Positions 1 through 7,019 of a stretch of 64,000 nucleotides of DNA are shown in pieces. The stretch is from Sediminibacterium ginsengisoli (GTDB lineage: Bacteria > Bacteroidota > Bacteroidia > Chitinophagales > Chitinophagaceae). The notes beneath the pieces were generated by a model. The model had not been told where the DNA came from. It saw only the letters and a list, made by a program, of their open reading frames with translations, and ran no database searches. The position numbers were made by a program, and so were the translations under genes. The DNA lies in the NCBI RefSeq assembly GCF_900167075.1, contig NZ_FUWH01000001.1:248001-312000 (forward strand). The letters are read 5' to 3'. The stretch's first letter is position 1. Each line of letters begins with the position of its first letter.

Positions 1-1314
1 TGCAATTGCTGAAGGTTTGGGCGCTGCGGTTGCAGGTCGTGCAGCTGGTGCAGCAGCAGCTGCAGGCTGATCTATATATAATCTGGCCGCCGGCGTAGCT
101 GCCGGTACTGCAGTTTGTTTTAACTGTATAGGTGCAACGGCTTTGCTACGGAATGCTATAGGGCCGTCAATCCGTTTTTTTTTTACAACAGTACCATTGT
201 CTGCTGCCAGCTCGAGCGCCTGTTGCAGGAAGTTGAGTTTGATCAGTGTGAGTTCAACATGAAGGCGTTTGTTCCGCGCCATTTTAAAATTGATCTCGGC
301 ATCGTTCAGGATGTTGAGTGCGCTCACCAGGTAAGATAATCCTGTACTGTTGGCTGTAGCTGTATATTTTGCCTGCATGCCTTCCACTACTTCAAGCAAT
401 GATGCAGATTTAGGGTCTTTGCAAACGAGCAGGTTCCTGATAAATTCTGCAAAACCGTTTAAAACCAGGTCGCCTTCAAAACCTTTCCGGTTGATCTGGT
501 CGTAAAGTATCATAGCACCTGCCATATCCTGCTGCTGCATACATTCGAGCAGTTTGAAATAATAATCCTCATCCAGGATATTCAGATGTTCCAGCGTATT
601 CTGGTAAGTGACAGTGCCATTGGTAAAGCTTACGATCTTGTCCAGGATACTCAGCGAATCGCGCATACAACCTTCGCTTTTCTGGGCAATGACCTGCAAT
701 GCTGCTTTCTCTGCTTTGATCTCTTCCTTGTCTACGATTTCCTGCAGGTGTTCTACCGTATCGTTATTGGTGATCCGTTTGAAGTCGAAGATCTGGCAAC
801 GGCTCAGGATCGTTGGCAGGATCTTATGTTTCTCTGTTGTTGCAAGAATGAAAATGGCGTAAGATGGTGGCTCCTCCAGTGTTTTAAGGAATGCATTGAA
901 GGCACTTGCACTTAGCATGTGTACCTCATCCACAATATATACTTTATACCTGCCGGCCTGCGGCGCAAAACGTACCTGCTCTACCAGTGAGCGGATATCG
1001 TCTACCGAGTTATTACTCGCGGCATCCAGCTCATGGATATTGAGTGATGTGCCCGCATCGAATGAAACGCAGCTGTTACAGGTATTGCAGGCTTCGCCGT
1101 CCGGTGTGGGCGATGTACAGTTGATGGTTTTAGCCAGGATCCGTGCGCAGGTGGTTTTGCCAACACCTCTTGGCCCGCAGAACAGGAACGCATGCGCCAG
1201 CTGGTTATTCCTGATGGCATTTTTGAGCGTTGTTGTGATATGCGATTGCCCAACAACAGTATTGAAATTTTGCGGCCTGTACTTCCTGGCGGAAACGATA
1301 AACTTATTCTCCAT
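1..1314 (-). CDS. dnaX: DNA polymerase III subunit tau/gamma (3' end outside window)
   Basis: This is the clamp-loader ATPase of the replisome, which loads the sliding clamp and ties polymerase cores to the helicase. The first 438 residues are visible and the frame is open to the left edge. Walker A GPRGVGKT lies at residues 47-54, zinc-binding cysteines at 66, 76, 79 and 82, Walker B IVDEVHML at 127-134, and the sensor motif SRC near 171. Residues to about 375 cover the clamp-loader domains I-III; an Ala/Pro-rich linker follows. The ATG at 1312-1314 gives the usual N-terminus. A run of ten A on the coding strand (codons 378-380) could let gamma be made by slippage, described separately. The tau-specific C-terminus cannot be seen. 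Confidence 0.97.
   Translation of the reverse strand, partial: MENKFIVSARKYRPQNFNTVVGQSHITTTLKNAIRNNQLAHAFLFCGPRGVGKTTCARILAKTINCTSPTPDGEACNTCNSCVSFDAGTSLNIHELDAASNNSVDDIRSLVEQVRFAPQAGRYKVYIVDEVHMLSASAFNAFLKTLEEPPSYAIFILATTEKHKILPTILSRCQIFDFKRITNNDTVEHLQEIVDKEEIKAEKAALQVIAQKSEGCMRDSLSILDKIVSFTNGTVTYQNTLEHLNILDEDYYFKLLECMQQQDMAGAMILYDQINRKGFEGDLVLNGFAEFIRNLLVCKDPKSASLLEVVEGMQAKYTATANSTGLSYLVSALNILNDAEINFKMARNKRLHVELTLIKLNFLQQALELAADNGTVVKKKRIDGPIAFRSKAVAPIQLKQTAVPAATPAARLYIDQPAAAAAPAARPATAAPKPSAIA
175..184 (-). other. A10 slippery tract in dnaX, candidate tau/gamma frameshift site
   Basis: On the coding strand the sequence reads GTA AAA AAA AAA CGG ATT GAC. One extra A, or a ribosomal -1 shift, gives Lys-Thr-Asp and then TGA, a 382-residue product. 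One A fewer gives a stop ten codons after the tract begins (385 residues). Both products end just after clamp-loader domain III, where gamma ends in other bacteria. A possible 5-bp stem (ACGGC with GCCGT, plus-strand positions 163-167 and 137-141) starts seven bases downstream. The tract and stops are read directly; slippage is inferred by analogy to Thermus and E. coli dnaX. Confidence 0.6.
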
Positions 1315-1402
1315 AACAGTGATGCAAGATACACAGAAAAGCGGTTAGCATAAACCTCTGACGGTATACGATCAATAGCAACGCTTTATCTATAACGATT
1401 AA

Positions 1403-2575
1403 TTATTTGTATTCCATCTCCGGATGCCTTTCAAAGGCAGCGTCGCGGTTGAACAGGTAGCGGAACGTGATCATCCGCCTGCTTTGCGTACCGCCGAGGC
1501 TTTTATAAATATTCAGCATTTTCGGATTCCATTCTCCTGCCCAGCCCATTTCATATTCCGTGTACCAGCCTTTATTCTGAAGCAACAAAGCTGATTCGTA
1601 GATCATGAAACTGTCGATCCCCAGTGCCTGGTATTTTGGAACAACACCGAAAACAAGGCCGGTTAAACGTTTGCAGTAACCCGTTTTCTTCAGCCACAGC
1701 AACCGCAGCTTCTGCAGCAAGCCCATCTTGCCATTGAAATGTTTGAAATACTGGTTTACATCAGGGATATTGATGAACATGGCAATCGGTTCTTCCTTAT
1801 AATAGGCAAACCATACCGTGCGTTCATCCATGATCGGTTTCATACTGTTGAAGAGCTTTACGATCTGCTCTTTGGTCACTTCCTTGGCTTCCCCGTGCTG
1901 CGCCCAGGCCGCATTATAAACCGTTACAAAATCTTCAGCATATTTATCGAGTTCAGACAGTTTTGCATGCCTCGCTTCATAACCCGGCTTGGCCTTGAAT
2001 TTGGCATGCCGTTCAGGAAAACGTGCCGGCAGCGGATCATCCACATTCATGTGGTAATAATACTGGTTGTAATAATTTTTGAAACCGTAATTATTGAATA
2101 ACGCTTCATAATAAGAGGGATTGAACGACATGCCGTACATCGGTTCACTGTCGAACCCTTCCACCATCAGGCCCCACCATTTATCACGGTCACCGAAATT
2201 GATCGGTCCGTCCATCGCTTCCATGCCCTTCGCCTGCAGCCACGCTTTTGCCGTATCGAACAGGAGATTGGCTGCTTCCTGGTTGTCGGTACAGTCGAAG
2301 AAACCTATGCCTCCCGTTGGGAAATCCGTTCCGTTGTTGATGTATTTTGAATTGGTGAAAGCTGCAATGCGACCGATCAGCCTGCCATTATCGTCCTTCA
2401 ATACCCAGCGTATCGCTTCACCGTATTTGAAACTTTTATTTTTAGCAGGATCAAAGACCGCTTTCACTTCATTGTCGAGCGACCGGATATAACAGGGGTT
2501 ATGCCTGTTCATCAGTGCATTCACTTCCAGGAAATCTTTTTCGAGTTGCTTATTGTTTACTTCTGATATCTGCAT
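1403..2575 (-). CDS. GNAT-like acyltransferase-fold protein of unknown substrate
   Basis: This 390-residue cytoplasmic protein has no signal peptide. It resembles the YghO-like group found in Bacteroidota, in which a GNAT-type N-acyltransferase fold occupies much of the chain. Visible points are a strand region with GRLIGRIAAF near residues 65-75, the block GGIGFFDC near 88, an aromatic-rich middle (NNYGFKNYYNQYYY near 161-174), and a C-terminal stretch ending in KSLGG typical of GNAT tails (position, then Lys-Ser-x-Gly). The substrate cannot be told. It stands alone between dnaX and the L,D-transpeptidase on the same strand, 46 bases from the latter. Family assignment is moderate; function is unknown. 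Confidence 0.7.
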   Translation of the reverse strand: MQISEVNNKQLEKDFLEVNALMNRHNPCYIRSLDNEVKAVFDPAKNKSFKYGEAIRWVLKDDNGRLIGRIAAFTNSKYINNGTDFPTGGIGFFDCTDNQEAANLLFDTAKAWLQAKGMEAMDGPINFGDRDKWWGLMVEGFDSEPMYGMSFNPSYYEALFNNYGFKNYYNQYYYHMNVDDPLPARFPERHAKFKAKPGYEARHAKLSELDKYAEDFVTVYNAAWAQHGEAKEVTKEQIVKLFNSMKPIMDERTVWFAYYKEEPIAMFINIPDVNQYFKHFNGKMGLLQKLRLLWLKKTGYCKRLTGLVFGVVPKYQALGIDSFMIYESALLLQNKGWYTEYEMGWAGEWNPKMLNIYKSLGGTQSRRMITFRYLFNRDAAFERHPEMEYK

Positions 2576-2621
2576 GAAGCTGCTGTTTATACAAATGTAA
2601 GCGTTCTTGTTTCGTAGCGTA

Positions 2622-4220
2622 TTAGTTGGCGAACAGTTTGGCGGCCATTTTTGCGTCGTGACCGTAAATATCTTTCCTGAAATTCAGCTTGCCTTCCTGG
2701 TCTACCCATGCTGTAAAATAGGTAATGTACACCGGAACCGTTTTTTTCAGCGGTACCCATTTTTCTTTCGACAGATGCATGGCTTTATCAATGCTGTCGC
2801 TGTTCCAGGTAGTATCAGCACGTAAAAGATACTCTGCCAGTTTTTTCGGTTCGCCGAGGCGGATGCAGCCATGACTGAAACTGCGGCTCGACTCATTGAA
2901 CAGACCGCGGTTGGGTGTATCATGGAAATAAATATTGTAATTGTTCGGGAAAAGGAATTTAACCAGCCCGAGTGAATTACCAGGCCCGGGTTTCTGCCTG
3001 ATCTCCGGAATGCCGCCACTTTTGCCGGTGATCTCCATATTGTTCCGCGCAAGGTAATTGCTGTTCCTGCTCATGGCTGGCAGGATCTCTTTCTTTACGA
3101 TGCTCGATGGCACATTCCAGTAAGGACTGAACACCACATACTGCAGCTTGCCGCTGAAGATAACGGTATTGTTTGCGGCAGTTCCCACAATTACATTCAT
3201 ATCGAACACCTGTTTTCCGCTGTCGAATACATGCATCTTGTATTCCGGGATATTTACGAGAATAAAATTGGTGTCGTTTGCAGCCGGCATCCAGCGCATT
3301 CTTTCCATATTCACCAGCATCTGCCTGATCCGGTCATTGAGCGGTGTATTCAGTTCACTGATGGTTTTGGCACTGATGCGCCCGTCTGCATATAATCCTG
3401 TTCTCAGCTGAAAGGAGCGCACGGCTTCTGTAAGCGCACTATCGAAAACTTCAGTACTATCTGCCTGCTGAAGATCACCAAGCAGCACCAGCCTTTGTTT
3501 GATCGCCGGTATCACAGCCGCTGAATCGCCTTTGCGTAATGTTTTCTTTATGGTCGGGATACTGTCCCAGGTTGTATTTTTTGCAAGCGAGGTATAGGCA
3601 AAGAATTGTTCTTCCAGCTTCTTGTATTGCGGACTGGCCTGCAACAATTTTTCAGGTCCGTCTTTCGTGCTTACGGCCGTATCCAGCAAAGCCGCCAGAT
3701 CAATTTTTTTACGGGGAATGAACCAGCCCAGTTCCTGTGTGTTCAGGTTGCTTCCCTTGTATGTTTTTGCCGCATACCGGAAGAACTGGCCGGAGAGCAT
3801 TAGTTCCGTGGAAAGCTGTGAAGCGTAATGTGTGGCATTCAGCGAGCCTTTTGCGGAAAGCGTATCGTAGAGGCGTTGTAATATATCGTTGTAAATAGAA
3901 CTGTCGCCAGACCTGCTGATATAATCGTGCTGTAGGTTGATGAAGTGATAAGCCTGCTCGGTAAGCCCTGCCGTATCGAACCAGGCATACTCGTAGTTCC
4001 TGTGACTGTAGAAATCGTCGAACTGCTCGGAGAATGGTTCGTATTGAATATTGCTGTCGATGAAGGCACTGAGCTGCGCACTGTCGAAAAAAAGGGTATT
4101 GAAGGATGTGATTTTGTTTACGGTCGTATCTCTCGGTACCTGTCCTCTTTTCCGCTGGTTCTTACATGCCTGAAATAAAAAGATCCCTGCGAGAAGGATA
4201 AAAAATAATTTGCGCTTCAT
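2622..4220 (-). CDS. Murein L,D-transpeptidase lipoprotein (YcbB/LdtD-like)
   Basis: It is predicted to make or remodel 3-3 peptidoglycan crosslinks or attach proteins to murein, acting in the periplasm. The N-terminus is a lipoprotein signal (MKRKLFFILLAGIFLFQAC) with Cys19 as the likely lipidated residue. A peptidoglycan-binding-like domain lies around residues 230-300 (LQQADSTEVFDSALTEAVRSFQ region). The YkuD catalytic domain holds the motif SHGCIRLG with His450, Cys452 and Arg454, the expected catalytic residues. The total of 532 residues fits the large YcbB group rather than the short ErfK type. It lies 67 bases downstream of rsmE on the same strand and may share its transcript. Confidence 0.9.
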   Translation of the reverse strand: MKRKLFFILLAGIFLFQACKNQRKRGQVPRDTTVNKITSFNTLFFDSAQLSAFIDSNIQYEPFSEQFDDFYSHRNYEYAWFDTAGLTEQAYHFINLQHDYISRSGDSSIYNDILQRLYDTLSAKGSLNATHYASQLSTELMLSGQFFRYAAKTYKGSNLNTQELGWFIPRKKIDLAALLDTAVSTKDGPEKLLQASPQYKKLEEQFFAYTSLAKNTTWDSIPTIKKTLRKGDSAAVIPAIKQRLVLLGDLQQADSTEVFDSALTEAVRSFQLRTGLYADGRISAKTISELNTPLNDRIRQMLVNMERMRWMPAANDTNFILVNIPEYKMHVFDSGKQVFDMNVIVGTAANNTVIFSGKLQYVVFSPYWNVPSSIVKKEILPAMSRNSNYLARNNMEITGKSGGIPEIRQKPGPGNSLGLVKFLFPNNYNIYFHDTPNRGLFNESSRSFSHGCIRLGEPKKLAEYLLRADTTWNSDSIDKAMHLSKEKWVPLKKTVPVYITYFTAWVDQEGKLNFRKDIYGHDAKMAAKLFAN

Positions 4221-4287
4221 AGATGGAATTTACGAAGGAAAATGATACGTTCTATAGTGCCGGTTGTTGCTTTAATCAGAACTTTTA

Positions 4288-4989
4288 TCAGGAATTTATA
4301 AGCAGTGTTGCAGCCACCATACCGGCGGTTTCGGTTCTCAGCCTTGTTTGTCCTAAAGTAACCGGGATGAATTTCAGATCAAGTGCGGTTTGTATTTCTG
4401 CGGGTGAAAAATCACCTTCAGGACCGATCATGATCAGTGCGTCTGAAAAAGGGGGAAGTTCGCCGATGTTGTTTTTGCTGTCTTCCTCGCAATGAGCAAG
4501 GAGTTTCAGCTGGTAATCGGGGCGGGAGAGTGCTGTTTTATAAGCAATGGGTTCGCGTAATACAGGCAGCCATAGTTGCTGGCTCTGCAGCATGGCAGAA
4601 ACGAGGATATGCTGCATCCTGTCTGCACGGAAACGGGTATGTTCCGTTCTTTCACAGAGCAACGGGATGATCTCGCTGATGCCAATTTCGGTCGCTTTTT
4701 CAAGGAACCATTCGAAGCGGCTGGTGTTCTTCAGTAATGAGATACCGATAGCGATCTTTTTTTGCTTTTGAGGAACGAAGATTTCACTTTCCAGCAGTAC
4801 TACAGCTTTTTTACGGTCTTCTTCAACGATCCTTGCGTTATAGGAATAACCTTTTCCGTTGGTGAGCCGTATCAGGCTGCCGGCCTTCATGCGCAATACC
4901 TGGATGCAATGCTTGCTGGTATCCTCGCTGAGCTGGAAATGGCTCGATACACCGGCTACGTCCGGTTCATAAAAAAAAGGAAGCGTCAT
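4288..4989 (-). CDS. rsmE: 16S rRNA m3U1498 methyltransferase
   Basis: RsmE methylates N3 of U1498 in 16S rRNA using S-adenosylmethionine. The 233-residue length is normal. The SPOUT trefoil-knot signature is clear at the C-terminus: IGPEGDFS near residue 190 and LGQTRLRTETAG near 215, the SAM-binding loops. The N-terminal PUA-like domain precedes it. The start codon is 15 bases downstream of the dnaB stop on the same strand, so the two are probably cotranscribed. Confidence is high from the knot motifs. Confidence 0.95.
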   Translation of the reverse strand: MTLPFFYEPDVAGVSSHFQLSEDTSKHCIQVLRMKAGSLIRLTNGKGYSYNARIVEEDRKKAVVLLESEIFVPQKQKKIAIGISLLKNTSRFEWFLEKATEIGISEIIPLLCERTEHTRFRADRMQHILVSAMLQSQQLWLPVLREPIAYKTALSRPDYQLKLLAHCEEDSKNNIGELPPFSDALIMIGPEGDFSPAEIQTALDLKFIPVTLGQTRLRTETAGMVAATLLINS

Positions 4990-5004
4990 TGCAGGATCAG
5001 GGTT

Positions 5005-6579
5005 TTAGAAAGGTGCATCGTTTTCAAATCCGGAATCAAAATCGTTACCATTCATTTTGCTGCCCTGGATAAAGAATTTTCCACCGCCACCGTTATCCGC
5101 AGGTGCGCCGCCGCCTGGTGCCGGGGGCGGGCCGAGTGGTTTCCAGCCGCTGAACCCGTCGCCTTCGTTGCTGTCCCATTCTTCGAACTTCTGGATCTCC
5201 AGTTTCGCGCGGAGCTTGATGGTTTCAAGGGAACCGTTACGGTGTTTGGCGATACGTACGTGTGTTTCACCATGCGTACTTTCACCCATTTCGTTATTGT
5301 TGATCTCGTAGTATTCCGGACGATAGATGAACATTACCATATCCGCATCCTGCTCAATGGCACCCGATTCACGAAGGTCACTCAGCTGCGGCATCTTGCT
5401 TTCCTTACGGGTTTCCACCGCACGGCTCAGCTGGCTCAGTGCGAGGATCGGGATATTCAATTCCTTGGCCAGACCTTTCAGATTTCTCGAGATGGTACTG
5501 ATCTCCTGTTCACGGCTGCCGTTCTTGTCGGGCGTACCGCTCATGAGCTGCAGGTAATCGATAATGATCATGCCTACACCATGCTTGTTTACAAGTCTTC
5601 TGGCTTTGGCGCGGAATTCAAATACGTTGAGGGCTGCGGTATCGTCGATGAAGATAGGAGCAACCTCCAGTTTTTTAACACCCTTGGTGTGGAGCTGCTG
5701 GTATTCGTGTTCTTCCAGTTTACCACGGCTGATCTTTTCCATTTTGATCTCGCTCTCGGCGCTGAGGATCCGCTGTACCAGCTGGCCGGCGCCCATCTCC
5801 AGCGAGAAGAAGGCAACGGGGATCGGTTTGGTAGGATGCAATGCAGCATTACGCGCCAGGTTCAGCGCAAATGCGGTTTTACCCACGGCAGGCCTTGCTG
5901 CCAGGATGATAAGATCGGTTGGCTGCCAGCCATAGGTAACACGGTCCAGCGAACTAAACCCGCTTGGCACACCTGAAATATCTTCGGTTTTTGTTCTCAG
6001 TTCGTCGATCCTGTTGATGGTCTTGGCGAGCACATTGCCGATATCGTCAAAATTCTTTTTGAGGTAATTGTTGGTGATATTGAACATTTTGGTCTCGCTC
6101 TCATCCAGCATATCGAATACATCGGTGCTGTCTTCATATGCATCGCCGATGATCTCGCTGCTGATACGGATCAGCTCGCGCTGGATGAATTTCTGCAGCA
6201 CGATACGGGCATGCGCTTCAATATTGGCCGTGGAAACCACGGAGTTGGTGAGTTTGGTAACGTAGTAAGGGCCACCTACCGCATCCAGCTGCTCGCGCAT
6301 TTTCAGTTCTTCCACCACTGTCAGGATATCGATCGGCATGCTTTTCTGCTGCAGTCCCTGAAAAGCTTTGTAAATGATCTGGTGTGCTTCTACGTAAAAA
6401 CACTCCGGCTTGATGATCTCTGTAACGGTATCGAATGCACTTTTTTCAAGCATAATAGCACCCAGAACGGCTTCCTCGAGTTCTTTGGCCTGGGGTGGTA
6501 TTTTCCCATATACCATTGTGCTAAGGTCTACACTGGTCTTTCTTCTCTTACGGTCTTTATTCAAACTTGTCAGGTCCAT
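5005..6579 (-). CDS. dnaB: Replicative DNA helicase DnaB with SSB-like C-terminal tip
   Basis: DnaB is the hexameric 5'-3' helicase that unwinds the fork and recruits primase. The 524-residue chain has the N-terminal primase-interacting domain (residues about 20-125) and a RecA-like motor with Walker A AARPAVGKT, Walker B IIIDYLQLM and the DLRESGAIEQDADMV segment. The ATG at 6577-6579 gives a normal N-terminus. After the motor comes a Gly/Pro-rich, probably disordered linker and a tail ending FENDAPF. Acidic residues followed by Pro-Phe at the very end resemble the tip that SSB uses to bind partners. No intein is present. It heads a probable operon with rsmE and diverges from pheT. Confidence 0.97.
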   Translation of the reverse strand: MDLTSLNKDRKRRKTSVDLSTMVYGKIPPQAKELEEAVLGAIMLEKSAFDTVTEIIKPECFYVEAHQIIYKAFQGLQQKSMPIDILTVVEELKMREQLDAVGGPYYVTKLTNSVVSTANIEAHARIVLQKFIQRELIRISSEIIGDAYEDSTDVFDMLDESETKMFNITNNYLKKNFDDIGNVLAKTINRIDELRTKTEDISGVPSGFSSLDRVTYGWQPTDLIILAARPAVGKTAFALNLARNAALHPTKPIPVAFFSLEMGAGQLVQRILSAESEIKMEKISRGKLEEHEYQQLHTKGVKKLEVAPIFIDDTAALNVFEFRAKARRLVNKHGVGMIIIDYLQLMSGTPDKNGSREQEISTISRNLKGLAKELNIPILALSQLSRAVETRKESKMPQLSDLRESGAIEQDADMVMFIYRPEYYEINNNEMGESTHGETHVRIAKHRNGSLETIKLRAKLEIQKFEEWDSNEGDGFSGWKPLGPPPAPGGGAPADNGGGGKFFIQGSKMNGNDFDSGFENDAPF

Positions 6580-6723
6580 GGTACGTTCTGTGATCTTTGG
6601 TTAGCGGTCTCTTTGTGCCCTTTTTCCGGCGGCGGCCAATGTTACGGAATTGTTACCGCGCAGGTAAGGGGGAGCGAATATGGGTTAAGAAATCGGGTTC
6701 TGAAAATTTTTTTCGTCCAATAT

Positions 6724-6797
6724 TCATCCACAGCAGTTCACACCCAGATTCACACCTGTAAGGTCTCCATTCACACAATTTACCACTGTTATCCACC
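6724..6797 (+). promoter_or_regulatory. Phased array of DnaA-box-like direct repeats
   Basis: Cores of the form ATYCACA occur at 6726-6732 (ATCCACA), 6748-6754 (ATTCACA), 6769-6775 (ATTCACA) and 6791-6797 (ATCCACC), all in one direction. Their spacings are 22, 21 and 22 bases, two helical turns each. An extra GTTCACA sits one turn after the first, at 6736-6742. The outer two boxes, TCATCCACA and TTATCCACC, each differ by one base from the DnaA box TTATCCACA. DnaA binding is inferred; another phased regulator is possible. Confidence 0.5.
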
Positions 6798-6906
6798 AAA
6801 ATCAAAAGTTTTCCGCCTTCCGGCACAGGTAATGCACAAGGTGCTGTGTACAAAGAATTATGAACAAAAAGGGGGCCGGGAATCAGAAAAAGCGTAATTA
6901 ATGAAT

Positions 6907-6915
6907 TGTGAAAAA
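6907..6915 (-). promoter_or_regulatory. Inverted DnaA-box-like 9-mer
   Basis: The plus strand reads TGTGAAAAA; its complement TTTTTCACA fits the relaxed DnaA box TTWTNCACA fully. It faces the direct-repeat array 110 bases away. A single 9-mer can arise by chance, so it counts only together with the array. Confidence 0.35.
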
Positions 6916-6988
6916 CGATGTTTTTTGTGCAAAACCAGGCCCACCGCAGGTTCCGGAGATGGCCGCACCACATCCAGATTTTATCACC

Positions 6989-6996
6989 TATTTTTG
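6989..6996 (+). promoter_or_regulatory. pheT promoter -7 box
   Basis: TATTTTTG matches the Bacteroidota -7 consensus TAnnTTTG. It lies 24 bases before the pheT ATG, which leaves a leader of roughly 17-19 bases with a purine-rich stretch (GAAAAGAG). No clear TTG element is seen at -33. Confidence 0.65.
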
Positions 6997-7019
6997 ACGC
7001 CCGAAAAGAGCAAGCAATT

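Larger units (their letters stand above)
6580..7019. other. Gene-free dnaB-pheT divergent region (440 bases)
   Basis: This is the longest gene-free stretch of the window. It separates divergent dnaB and pheT. It holds the phased DnaA-box-like repeats at 6724-6797, one inverted box at 6907-6915, and the pheT promoter box at 6989-6996. A/T-rich runs flank the array (about 6705-6715 and 6861-6930). I see no RNA gene and no small ORF worth calling. Within the window all genes to the left are on the minus strand, and the genes for 8 kb to the right are on the plus strand. Confidence 0.8.

Noticed and set aside
4762..5976. A 404-codon open frame on the plus strand, opposite dnaB and rsmE
   Set aside because: It mirrors the codon use of dnaB, has no family motif or promoter, and runs across the boundary of two well-supported genes.
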